NCBI RefSeq assembly: GCF_018603435.1
Contig: NZ_CP075682.1
Coordinates: 3,038,001-3,102,000, forward strand
DNA: 64,000 nt
Direction: 5' to 3'
DNA from: Chryseobacterium sp. ZHDP1
Lineage (GTDB): Bacteria; Bacteroidota; Bacteroidia; Flavobacteriales; Weeksellaceae
In this document: positions 8,727 to 16,637 of the stretch, piece after piece
Position numbering within the stretch: the stretch's first letter is position 1
Layout: the number at the start of each line of letters is the position of its first letter
Made by a program: the position numbers and the translations under genes
Notes under the pieces: model-generated
What the model saw: only the letters and a program-made list of their open reading frames with translations
Told to the model about the DNA's origin: nothing
Database searches by the model: none

Positions 8727-9248
8727 TTAAGTAGATTGTGTATCGTCGTCATCGTGCCAGTTTCCCTGAACTTTCATCACCTGTTCAATTACATCACGTA
8801 CAGCACCGCTTCCTCCTTTGATGGGCGAAATATAATCGGAAATGGCTTTTATTTCGGGTACTGCATTTTCCGGACAGGCAGAAATGGCAGAATTCTTCAG
8901 AATCTGAAGATCAGGAAGATCATCTCCCATTGTTAAAATTTCATCGTATTTAAGGTGATGTTTTTTTCTGAAATCTTCAAAATCTGCCATCTTGTTGTGA
9001 GATTTGGCATAATAATCTTCAATACCAAGGTAATTGATTCTGTGTTTTACCATTTCATCGTTCCCGCCGGTAATTACTCCGATCAGATAATTGTTTTTTA
9101 ATGCTTTTACAACAGCATATCCGTCCAGAACATTCATTACCCTGCACATATTTCCGCCGGGCATAAGATATACGCTTCCGTCGGTGAAAACACCATCTAC
9201 ATCGAATACAAACGCTTTGATATTTTTTAGTTTCTCCTTATAACTCAT
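8727..9248 (-). CDS. KdsC-like HAD phosphatase (KDO-8-phosphate phosphatase family)
   Basis: A compact 173-residue HAD phosphatase without a cap domain, as in KdsC, which dephosphorylates KDO-8-phosphate in lipopolysaccharide core synthesis. The nucleophile motif FDVDGVFTDG covers residues 15-24 (Asp16, Asp18). Motif II TGG (about 60) and the C-terminal GDDLPDL acidic motif are also visible. In Bacteroidota this gene is often next to Maf, as here. The C-terminal tail ends in an unusual Asp-rich stretch (HDDDDTQST). Its start overlaps the end of the DUF2520 gene by 11 bases. Confidence 0.85.
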   Translation of the reverse strand: MSYKEKLKNIKAFVFDVDGVFTDGSVYLMPGGNMCRVMNVLDGYAVVKALKNNYLIGVITGGNDEMVKHRINYLGIEDYYAKSHNKMADFEDFRKKHHLKYDEILTMGDDLPDLQILKNSAISACPENAVPEIKAISDYISPIKGGSGAVRDVIEQVMKVQGNWHDDDDTQST

Positions 9249-9987
9249 ACATTTTCTGAATTGAGTGATTCATTGTTTTATAAATTTCCAGGCTTTCCCC
9301 ATGCAGTAATTGTTCGTGAAGCTCCAGTATTCTTTTGTCATTTCTTACTGCGGGTCCTGTCTGGGCAGATCGCGGCTCAATTTCGTAAATTTTCTGTACA
9401 GTTTCATCAATCAGCGGTAAAAAATAATCAAAAGGAATTTCCTGCGAATCCGAAATCTCTTTAGCCCTTGTAAACAAATGATTTACAAAATTGCAGGCAA
9501 AAACTGCAGTAAGATGAATATACTTTCTTTTTTCATGGGTACTTTCCATGACGTTCTTTGAAATTTTGGACGCAATTTCAAAAAGTAACTTTTTATCCTG
9601 TTCGTTTTCTGTTTCGATGAAAAACGGAATTTTAGAATAATCCAGTTCTTTCAGTTTTGAGAAGGTCTGCAAAGGGTAAAAACTTGCTTTTCGGTAGTCG
9701 CCTTTCAGGCTTTCTTTAGGTAAAGATCCGGAAGTATGCACTACAAGACTATCTTTTTTAGTAACCATTTTCGAAACTTCTTCAACAGAATTGTCACTTA
9801 CACTAATGATGTATAAATCTGAATCGACTAAAATTTTAGTTGAATAGGGTATTTCTAATTCTTCTGAAATTTTTTTTAACTCCTCTTCATTCCTTCCGAA
9901 AATCTGAGCCAGAGGAATGTTATTCTCAACAAATGCTTTTGCCAGATGATAGGCGACATTTCCTGAACCGATAATTACAATTTGCAT
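9238..9987 (-). CDS. DUF2520/Rossmann-fold protein (NADP-oxidoreductase-like)
   Basis: I chose the ATG at 9987, because the product then starts MQIVIIGSGNVAYHLAKAF, a clean N-terminal dinucleotide-binding strand with GSGNVA. A longer reading from 10023 adds 12 residues with no family character. The 249-residue protein has an N-terminal Rossmann domain and a C-terminal helical domain with HLTAVFACNFVNHL, the pattern of the DUF2520 family, related to pyrroline-5-carboxylate reductase and ketopantoate reductase folds. The substrate is unknown. Confidence 0.85.
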   Translation of the reverse strand: MQIVIIGSGNVAYHLAKAFVENNIPLAQIFGRNEEELKKISEELEIPYSTKILVDSDLYIISVSDNSVEEVSKMVTKKDSLVVHTSGSLPKESLKGDYRKASFYPLQTFSKLKELDYSKIPFFIETENEQDKKLLFEIASKISKNVMESTHEKRKYIHLTAVFACNFVNHLFTRAKEISDSQEIPFDYFLPLIDETVQKIYEIEPRSAQTGPAVRNDKRILELHEQLLHGESLEIYKTMNHSIQKMYEL

Positions 9988-10302
9988 AAAACAAATATAA
10001 GTTTTTACGGTGATTTGAAACACGAAACTTCATTCTTAAAAGCAGAATTAATTAATTTTAACGTTCGAGAATCGGGATTTAAAATAAATATTTTTCTGTA
10101 GTTTTTTACTATAAAGATCAATATTTTAATAATAAATGTCCTTTGATAAAGCATTTCTGCCAATATATAGTTTCTTATAGTAAGCAATACACGGTAAAGA
10201 TTTCAAATAATTCATATATTTAATTATGATATTTGGACTAAAAATTGAAGGAGTAATTTAACTTTCAATTATTTTTGTAATCCAAAACAATGAAAGCATC
10301 CT
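9988..10302. promoter_or_regulatory. Divergent intergenic region with a sigma-gene promoter element
   Basis: This 315-base AT-rich gap separates the minus-strand DUF2520 gene from the plus-strand ECF sigma gene. A TAnnTTTG box (TATTTTTG, 10270-10277) lies 25 bases before the sigma-factor start. A clear -33 element at ideal spacing is not obvious. I see no gene or repeat in the rest. Confidence 0.45.
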
Positions 10303-10854
10303 ATGAAGATTAAAGACACGGAGATTATTTCGTTGATGCAAGATCCGCGAACTCAGGAAAAAGGAGTTCGTGCCTTAATGGATGCTTATCAGAGTAGATT
10401 GTATTGGCACATAAGAAGAATTATTGTGGACGGAGATCTTGCTCAGGATACTTTGCAGGAAACTTTTATTAAAGCTTATCAGAATTTTCATCAGTTTAAA
10501 AATGACAGCCAGTTGTACACATGGCTGTACAGAATCGCCACCAATGAGGCGTTGCAGCAGGTGAACAAACTGAAAAAAATGCAGAAAACGGATGAAGATC
10601 CGGAGTACCATATGCAGAATCTTATTGCAGACAATACAGACGGTGATGCGGAAGAAATACAGATTTTGCTGCAGAATGCCATACAAAGCCTGCCCGAAAA
10701 GCAGAAACTGGTATTTATGATGCGGTATTATGATGATTTGCCTTACGAAGAAATATCCAAAATTGTGGATATGTCGGTAGGAACATTAAAAACAAATTAT
10801 CATTATGCCAAACAGAAGATAGAAGAATATATCAAAGAGAATTACGAAAGATAA
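10303..10854 (+). CDS. ECF-type RNA polymerase sigma factor
   Basis: A 183-residue sigma-70 family member with only regions 2 and 4, as in extracytoplasmic-function sigma factors. Region 2 includes DLAQDTLQETFIKAY and the TWLYRIATNEAL helix. Region 4 includes LPEKQKLVFMMRYYDDLPY and the helix-turn-helix with EEISKIVDMSVGTLKTNYHYAK. It is followed within 20 bases by a membrane protein that looks like its anti-sigma partner and by a small periplasmic protein. The three form a plausible envelope-stress signalling operon. Confidence 0.92.
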   Translation: MKIKDTEIISLMQDPRTQEKGVRALMDAYQSRLYWHIRRIIVDGDLAQDTLQETFIKAYQNFHQFKNDSQLYTWLYRIATNEALQQVNKLKKMQKTDEDPEYHMQNLIADNTDGDAEEIQILLQNAIQSLPEKQKLVFMMRYYDDLPYEEISKIVDMSVGTLKTNYHYAKQKIEEYIKENYER

Positions 10855-10872
10855 TTTTTGAGAAACAACAGC

Positions 10873-11499
10873 ATGAAAGATTTTGATCTGGAAAAATTGG
10901 AACGCAAAAATATATACAAAGTCCCTGAAAATTTGTTTGAAAATATTCAGGGTAAGGTATTGAGCGGGATCAATGATTTTGATCTTGAGCAACTGGAACG
11001 TAAGAATATTTATAACGTTCCGGAAAATATATTTGAAACCGTTCAGGATAACGTTGTGAAAAGTATTCTGCCTGCTAAAAAAGCACCGATTTTTAAACTG
11101 AACTGGGCATATGCAGCAGCGGCGTCTATTGCTTTGGTTTTTGGAGCGACATTTGTTTTCAATAACGGAGATCCCGCCGATCCGGCAAAGGAGCAGATTG
11201 CTGTAAACCTTCAGGAACCGAAAACGGAGAGCCAGATTGCTTACGAAACCTTAAAATCGGATTTAACTTCTGTTGAAAATAATAATCAGACAGATAGCAG
11301 TCAGGATAATAATAAGTCTTTAGCGAAAGAAGAAAAATCGGCTAAGACAGCAGATGAAGTGAAACCAAAATCTTCACCATCTGTTTCGAAACAAAATGAG
11401 GCTCAGATAAACGAGTATCTGGATTCTTTCTCAAATTCCGAAATATCGGAGTTGGCAAGCAATTCTACACAGGATGTTTATCTGGACTTATATAATTAA
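10873..11499 (+). CDS. Putative anti-sigma factor with duplicated N-terminal motif and one TM segment
   Basis: The ATG at 10873 is preferred. A TTG at 10858 would add only five residues directly after the sigma stop codon. The 208-residue product has a cytosolic N-terminus made of two copies of a 32-residue motif, one TM segment (WAYAAAASIALVFGATFVF, about residues 78-96) and a low-complexity Ser/Lys/Glu/Gln-rich periplasmic region. It lacks a zinc-binding anti-sigma (HxxxCxxC) motif. Position and topology suggest that it sequesters the upstream sigma factor at the membrane; this is inference. Confidence 0.72.
   Translation: MKDFDLEKLERKNIYKVPENLFENIQGKVLSGINDFDLEQLERKNIYNVPENIFETVQDNVVKSILPAKKAPIFKLNWAYAAAASIALVFGATFVFNNGDPADPAKEQIAVNLQEPKTESQIAYETLKSDLTSVENNNQTDSSQDNNKSLAKEEKSAKTADEVKPKSSPSVSKQNEAQINEYLDSFSNSEISELASNSTQDVYLDLYN
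10876..11067 (+). repeat. In-frame tandem duplication of a 32-residue sigma-binding-like motif
   Basis: Two adjacent 96-base units (10876-10971 and 10972-11067) encode 32-residue segments sharing 21 identical positions, with common cores DFDLE, LERKNIY and VPEN. The rest of the protein is not repeated. Confidence 0.9.
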
Positions 11500-11505
11500 A
11501 AGAAA

Positions 11506-12024
11506 ATGAAAAAGATATTATTTACGCTTTTTATTATCTATAGTTTTGGTCTGAATGCCCAAAGGACAGATTATGACTGGAAAAAGATGGATCCTAAGCA
11601 AAGAAAGGAGATCATCAATAATCTTTCTCCTGAGGAAAGAAAGGCACTTCTGATGAAATTCAGAAACAATATGGTGATGGAAAATCTGGATATTGATCCT
11701 AACGATAAAGATGAATTTACCGATATTTATAATGAATATCTGGAAAGCCAAAAGCAGATAAAAAGTCAGTTCAATTCAGATTTTAATCCTGAAGATCTAT
11801 CCGATGAAGAAGCGAAAGCCAAGCTTCAGCAGAGTTTCGAAGTAGGGCAGAAGCTGCTTGATAACAGAAAAAAATATGCAGATAAAATGCAGAAGGTAAT
11901 ACCTTGCCAAAAAGTTTTGAAACTTTTTCAGTCTGAAGGAATGATGAGAGATAAAATGAATGAAAGAAAACCTTTTGGGAATAGTGGCAGCGGTAGTGCT
12001 CTAAGACCAAGACAAAACCCATAA
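11506..12024 (+). CDS. Small periplasmic helical protein of the sigma-factor operon
   Basis: A 172-residue protein with a signal peptide (about 1-18, cleaved after LNA) and a mostly helical, highly charged mature part. It contains SPEERKALLMKF and long Glu/Lys/Gln helices, a layout like the Spy/CpxP-type periplasmic sensors, though I do not see a clear LTxxQ motif. A single Cys lies near residue 131. It starts 6 bases after the anti-sigma-like gene, so it probably belongs to the same envelope-stress operon. Function is inferred from context only. Confidence 0.68.
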   Translation: MKKILFTLFIIYSFGLNAQRTDYDWKKMDPKQRKEIINNLSPEERKALLMKFRNNMVMENLDIDPNDKDEFTDIYNEYLESQKQIKSQFNSDFNPEDLSDEEAKAKLQQSFEVGQKLLDNRKKYADKMQKVIPCQKVLKLFQSEGMMRDKMNERKPFGNSGSGSALRPRQNP

Positions 12025-12042
12025 TAGTTTATTTTTTTAATG

Positions 12043-12164
12043 TTGGACGACCCTTGCAATTTATTTGTGAGGGTCGTTTAATTTTAAATTAAAACTATAT
12101 TTTTGCGAAAATTTTTAACGATGAAGAAGATAATTCTGTTTTTGATGTTTTCGTGTTTTCTAAC
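12043..12164 (+). repeat. 122-base duplicated leader, copy A (hairpin, promoter and signal-peptide codons)
   Basis: This block matches 13405-13526 with no gaps at about 90 percent identity. It includes a hairpin (ACGACCCT 12047-12054 with AGGGTCGT 12070-12077), a TATTTTTG box at 12098-12105, and the first codons of a secreted-protein gene. The hairpin probably terminates the sigma operon, and the promoter drives the paralogous secreted proteins. Confidence 0.85.
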
Positions 12165-12273
12165 CGAACAGAAGACAGCACTCGATTCCAGAAAAACAGA
12201 AATAGATAAACCTGAAAATCTGTCTGCCATTTATATTGATCCGCTTACCGGAGAATATATTTTTACCGAATAA
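12121..12273 (+). pseudogene. Internally deleted remnant of the secreted-protein paralog family
   Basis: An intact 50-codon frame joins the signal peptide of this family (start MKKIILFLMFSCFLT) to the family's C-terminal tail (YIDPLTGEYIF). About 300 middle codons are missing. The two full-length relatives downstream have the same start (13483 gene) and the same DPMTGEY or DMLTGEY ending (12296 and 13483 genes). It looks like a paralog collapsed by internal deletion. A 50-residue secreted product is possible but not shown. Confidence 0.75.
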
Positions 12274-12295
12274 TTTTAATTTAAAAAATTTAATG

Positions 12296-13315
12296 ATGAA
12301 AAAATTTTTGCAACTTGTGACGACTTGTCTTATGATTATTTCTTTTGCCCAGAATAAAGAAATAATAAAATTGAAAGGGGATATTCCTAATAATGGAGAA
12401 GGAGATTACAACACATTAATTGTTATTGATAACAGAAAAGATAAAACCATCGGGGTTCTGCCTTTTGGAGATGGCAAAGAAATGAGAGAAGTTTCGTTTC
12501 AGAACAGTCCTGAAGACGATCTTTCCGAATGGTACCGTAAAAGTAATCTGAAGGGAGGGAAGCAGGATTTTGTATTAGTTCTTAATGATCTTAAATTATC
12601 TGTAAAAGAAACGTACGAAAGGAAAAACATCGGAACCATGAAATTTTCCCTGCAAAGTTTTGTGAAGGAAGGAGATAAATATCATTTTCTGTATAAAAAA
12701 GACACCACATTTATGTTCAGCCACAGAGATGTTGCTGATGCGATGGTAAGAAATATGCATCATCTTTTTTCTTTGTATCTTGAAAAAACACATAAATCCA
12801 AACCTTCAAAATATGATCTTACCTTGGATGATATTTCCAATTATCAAAGCTATGTAAATAATTATCCTGCATTTAAAAATGAAACCCTGAAAGAAGGAAT
12901 CTATCTGGATTACAATTCGTTTTTCAGGCAGACTCCGGAAGAAGGTTACACTTTGGAGCGATGGGAAAATGGAACATTAGACAGGGCTGTAAAAACTGAA
13001 AACGGAAAGAAGATGAAAATTCCTTCCCGTAAAATGTTTATCTATGTAGAAAACGGAAAAGCGTTTAAAAATACCTATTCCGGATTTCAGGAACTGTTAA
13101 AAAATGAAAAAGGATTTTATATCGTCGCAAAACCCAGCAGTTTATTTCCGCCTCAATATGATATTAAATTAGGGATCATGTTTGGATTGGCAGGCGCAAT
13201 TGCAGATGCATTACTTTTTAATCCGAATAAGCTGAGCCATAATCCTCAGGAAATTTACATTGATCCGATGACAGGTGAGTACGATTTTAATGATATTTTT
13301 GATCAATTACCATAA
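12296..13315 (+). CDS. Secreted protein of unknown function (paralog 1)
   Basis: The start at 12296 is chosen because it opens directly with a signal peptide (MKKFLQLVTTCLMIISFAQ); a start at 12236 would run through the tail of the collapsed paralog. The mature protein contains the IVIDNRKDKTIGV motif early, YLDYNSFF in the middle, and a Gly/Ala-rich hydrophobic stretch (GIMFGLAGAIADALLF) followed by YIDPMTGEYDF. The same three landmarks occur in the gene at 13483. No known domain is recognised. It may be an envelope or outer-membrane-associated protein. Confidence 0.72.
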   Translation: MKKFLQLVTTCLMIISFAQNKEIIKLKGDIPNNGEGDYNTLIVIDNRKDKTIGVLPFGDGKEMREVSFQNSPEDDLSEWYRKSNLKGGKQDFVLVLNDLKLSVKETYERKNIGTMKFSLQSFVKEGDKYHFLYKKDTTFMFSHRDVADAMVRNMHHLFSLYLEKTHKSKPSKYDLTLDDISNYQSYVNNYPAFKNETLKEGIYLDYNSFFRQTPEEGYTLERWENGTLDRAVKTENGKKMKIPSRKMFIYVENGKAFKNTYSGFQELLKNEKGFYIVAKPSSLFPPQYDIKLGIMFGLAGAIADALLFNPNKLSHNPQEIYIDPMTGEYDFNDIFDQLP

Positions 13316-13404
13316 AAAGAATTTTGGTCATATCTAATCATTAGAAGATAAATAACTTTACAGATTCAAAACAGGTTACCAATGTCGGAAACTTGCTTTT
13401 AATA

Positions 13405-13526
13405 TTGGACGACCCTTGCAATTTATTTGTGAGGGTTGTTTAATTTTAAATTAAAACTTTATTTTTAATGAAATTTTTAACTATGAAAAAAATAATTCTA
13501 TTTTTGATGTTTTCGTGCTTTCTAAC
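13405..13526 (+). repeat. 122-base duplicated leader, copy B
   Basis: This is the counterpart of copy A at 12043-12164. The hairpin has one change (GGGTTGT instead of GGGTCGT), weakening its stem to a G-U pair, and the region around the TAnnTTTG box is altered (TTATTTTTAATG). Copy B may therefore have weaker termination and promoter activity than copy A. Confidence 0.85.
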
Positions 13527-14505
13527 GGCACAGAAAATTCAGTATATAGAACTTAAAAATAATATCAAAGACAAAAATCATATTGCTAAATCTTTTACTC
13601 TATTAGATAAGAGAAAAGATAAAACTATTGGAATTGTATCGCACAGGAAAGATCCTTATGAAGTAAAATTTGAAAAAGATGATCTTGAAAAATTATTTAC
13701 TGAGTGGTTTGCGGAAAATAATAAAGAAACAGGAAAAACGGATTATTATCTTATTCTCGAAGAACTTGCAGTAAAAGATATTCCAACCGAAAGATCACAA
13801 ATGGGGCATCTGCAAATGAAAATGGTTACTTTTCTTAAAAGAAATGATAAATATTATTTTTTAAAAAAGTTTAATATTTCCAAAGACTTTATGCAGAGAG
13901 ATCATGCCTATATTACTAGAGCTATTGCTGCCAGAATATCTGCTGAATTATCCAATATTATTAATGATTCTTACGATGTAAAGGCTCTAAACTATCCTAT
14001 AGCCGAAAATGAACTGGAAGACTATGAAAAGAATATAACGGAAAAAATGCCGATTTATAAAGCTGATTCTCTTACGAACGGAGTTTATATGGACTTCAGA
14101 TCATTTGTAGATCAGAAAAAAGATTTGGAACTTATTGTCAGAAAAAATAATGAAGGTAAAATAAAGGGGGTTAAAAGGATTGACGGGTATGATAATTTCA
14201 AAGATTATTTTGCCGTAATAGATAACGGAATCGCTTATAAAAAGACACCAACAAGCCTTATAGAAATCGAAAAGGATGAAGAAGGATATTTTATCACTGC
14301 CGCTGCGGAAGAATTATTTCCAGAACAAACCAATTACTATGCAGCAGGAGCAGCAGGAGGAGGCTTAATAACAGCTTTGGCTGTCTCAGTTATAGATCTG
14401 GCTATTTCAAGAATCAGAAAGCAGAATGCAAAATATTACAGAGTTGGAATAGACATGCTAACAGGAGAATATATTTTACCTGCAAACTTTGATAAAAATA
14501 AATAG
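13483..14505 (+). CDS. Secreted protein of unknown function (paralog 2)
   Basis: The start at 13483 matches the collapsed copy at 12121 and gives the signal peptide MKKIILFLMFSCFLTAQ. The 340-residue product shares with the 12296 product the early LLDKRKDKTIGI motif, the middle YMDFRSFV segment and the end DMLTGEYIL, which are preceded by a Gly/Ala-rich hydrophobic stretch (AAGAAGGGLITALAVSVI). Expression may start in the duplicated leader. A terminator follows at 14516. Function is unknown. Confidence 0.72.
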   Translation: MKKIILFLMFSCFLTAQKIQYIELKNNIKDKNHIAKSFTLLDKRKDKTIGIVSHRKDPYEVKFEKDDLEKLFTEWFAENNKETGKTDYYLILEELAVKDIPTERSQMGHLQMKMVTFLKRNDKYYFLKKFNISKDFMQRDHAYITRAIAARISAELSNIINDSYDVKALNYPIAENELEDYEKNITEKMPIYKADSLTNGVYMDFRSFVDQKKDLELIVRKNNEGKIKGVKRIDGYDNFKDYFAVIDNGIAYKKTPTSLIEIEKDEEGYFITAAAEELFPEQTNYYAAGAAGGGLITALAVSVIDLAISRIRKQNAKYYRVGIDMLTGEYILPANFDKNK

Positions 14506-14515
14506 ATTGCTTATA

Positions 14516-14540
14516 AAAAAGAGACAACGCGTCTCTTTTT
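14516..14540 (+). terminator. Terminator after the secreted paralogs
   Basis: AAGAGAC and GTCTCTT pair across a short loop and are followed by a run of five T bases. Confidence 0.65.
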
Positions 14541-14747
14541 CTCTTTTTATAAATGAAAGGAATAAGAAACGATACTTCATTCATCAAAGAGAATGTTCCG
14601 TATTTGTAGTTTTTACATCAAAAAGTAAAATTATTTTGAAAACAGTCCGGATTTGTCCTAATGTTTATGAAAGTAGAAACGAAATTAAATTTTAATTTTA
14701 TTGGCTTATAAATTGATACTAAAAAATACTGCAACTTCAGAAGGTAA

Positions 14748-16547
14748 ATGAACAAGTCTATCGTAATTTTAGCTCTTATTTTTAATTGTTTCTTCTTTTT
14801 TCAGGCACAGGAAAAAAAGGATTCAATCTATTACAAAATTGAAAAATTTTCAGATAAGAGAAAATTTACAAAATTCCTTCACCGCTTTATATTTCGTAGA
14901 GAAGCAGATTCCGTTTCCGTAAAAACAACCACCGAAAAAGTAGCGCAGGAAACATATGACGGAAAATACATCAGAAATATTACAATAGAAACCATAGATC
15001 CTTTCGGATACGGTTCTCGGGATAAAAAAGAGAAATCCAGATGGTACGACTGGTTTACCAATCATCTTCATTCCAATACAAGAATTTCCACGGTTAACAA
15101 TTATTTACTTTTCCAAAAGGGAGAAGAATACAATGCCCAGAAAATCTACGAGTCTGAACGTCTGCTGAGAACAATGCCTTTTATCAACAGAGTAAACATC
15201 AGTATTTCTGACAGTACTTCCACCAGAGATTCTATAGATGTTATCGTAAAAGTGCTGGATTCATGGAGTCTGAAACCCAGAGCAAGCTATTCCGGAAGTA
15301 AAATCGGATTAGGCGTTACCGAAGAAAATTTTCTTGGACTGGGGCATGACTTAAGCTTTCTTTACCGTAACGATTCTAAAGAAAAACAGAATTATTTACT
15401 CGGAAGTTACACCGCATACAATTTATGGGGTTCCTACATTAATGCACAGATTCTGGGAGAGCGGGATTTTGCTAAAAATGAAAGAATAAGTCTCAGTGCA
15501 ACGCGCGATTTTTTCTCCCCATTAACCCAATGGGCGGGAGGATTTAATTTTGAATACTTCATGCGCCGCGTTTTGCTGCCTATAGAATCCGAAACAGCTT
15601 TTCCCGAAGCTCAGATTAAAGTGTACAGTCAGAATTTGTGGGGAGGTTACCAGATTCCTATAGCCTCAAGATCTTCAGAAAAGGTTTCCAGCAATATTGC
15701 TTTAATCGGAAGATTTCAAAATTATCAGTACAAGGATAATCCGGCAATAGACAAGTACGATTATTTTACCTCTTACAGCAGTTTTCTGGCGTCTGTAGGA
15801 TTTATACAGCGAAAATTTTCTGTTCAGAAAAATATCTTTCAGTACGATCTTCCGGAAGATATTGCGTACGGAACTTCGGCGAGCCTTACAGCGGGAGGCT
15901 TGTCCAGAAACAACAGAATCATTCCGTATGCCGGAATTTCTTTAGCACACGGAGATTTTACCAATATAGGATATTTCAGTGTGAAAGCACAGTTCGGGAA
16001 ATTTTTCAATGAGGAAAGACAAAACCGCGAATCTTTCCGATTGGATGCCACCTATTTTACCAATCTTATGGATTGGAAGTTTGCCAGTGCGAGACACTTT
16101 TTTTCTCCCACATTAGCTTTGGGAAATCCACAGCAAAACTATTCCTACAGAGACCGCATCAATCTTTCTTCCAGTGATGAGTTTCCGGTGTACAGTGCAG
16201 ATTATATAGGGACAAAAAAACTCGTTCTGCGATATCAGCTTCAGCTTTTCGTAAACAAAACATGGAAAAACTTTCATTTCAGTCCTTACTTAACAGCTGC
16301 AGCAGGCTGGTTGGCGGGACCGGATGAAAAATTGTTAAAAACAAACGTTAATACAAAAATAGGAATCGGAGTTCTCATTAATAATCCTTTTCTGGTATTC
16401 AACCGGATTCAGATTTCCTTCACCTATTACCCAAAAGTTCCTTTTGACAATAATTCATTGTTTGATTTCAACAGCAACCGGAACAATCTTTTGCCAATGA
16501 ACGGCTTTACAACAGATATCCCGCATTTCGTAAATTTTGGAAATTAA
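14748..16547 (+). CDS. Omp85/BamA-like outer-membrane protein with POTRA domain
   Basis: A 599-residue protein with a signal peptide (about 1-21, ending FQAQ). A periplasmic region then contains a POTRA-like segment (YNAQKIYESERLLRTMPFI, about residues 127-145) followed by a strand of the form VIVKVLDSWSL. The remaining 400 residues alternate in the manner of a 16-strand beta barrel. The family inserts or translocates proteins or lipids at the outer membrane. It has one visible POTRA rather than the five of BamA, so it is an accessory Omp85 member, not BamA itself. The 242-base gap upstream shows nothing beyond a terminator. Confidence 0.75.
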   Translation: MNKSIVILALIFNCFFFFQAQEKKDSIYYKIEKFSDKRKFTKFLHRFIFRREADSVSVKTTTEKVAQETYDGKYIRNITIETIDPFGYGSRDKKEKSRWYDWFTNHLHSNTRISTVNNYLLFQKGEEYNAQKIYESERLLRTMPFINRVNISISDSTSTRDSIDVIVKVLDSWSLKPRASYSGSKIGLGVTEENFLGLGHDLSFLYRNDSKEKQNYLLGSYTAYNLWGSYINAQILGERDFAKNERISLSATRDFFSPLTQWAGGFNFEYFMRRVLLPIESETAFPEAQIKVYSQNLWGGYQIPIASRSSEKVSSNIALIGRFQNYQYKDNPAIDKYDYFTSYSSFLASVGFIQRKFSVQKNIFQYDLPEDIAYGTSASLTAGGLSRNNRIIPYAGISLAHGDFTNIGYFSVKAQFGKFFNEERQNRESFRLDATYFTNLMDWKFASARHFFSPTLALGNPQQNYSYRDRINLSSSDEFPVYSADYIGTKKLVLRYQLQLFVNKTWKNFHFSPYLTAAAGWLAGPDEKLLKTNVNTKIGIGVLINNPFLVFNRIQISFTYYPKVPFDNNSLFDFNSNRNNLLPMNGFTTDIPHFVNFGN

Positions 16548-16610
16548 AAAAGGGCAGAATTAAATTTTTGTTCTTCAAAATTAAGACTAAGGAATTATCC
16601 TGCATTTTGT

Positions 16611-16618
16611 TATCTTTG
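16611..16618 (+). promoter_or_regulatory. -7 box of the lepA promoter
   Basis: TATCTTTG matches TAnnTTTG and lies 19 bases before the lepA start codon, giving a very short leader. Confidence 0.6.
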
Positions 16619-16637
16619 CAAATTACAAGATTCTTAA

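Noticed and set aside
9988..10023. Longer N-terminus of the DUF2520 protein
   Set aside because: The extra 12 residues do not fit the dinucleotide-binding start of the family.
12236..12295. Longer N-terminus of secreted paralog 1
   Set aside because: The extra residues come from the tail of the collapsed paralog in another frame, and would bury the signal peptide.
14489..14695. A 68-codon plus-strand frame after the secreted paralog
   Set aside because: It spans the terminator at 14516 and has a composition unlike real genes nearby.
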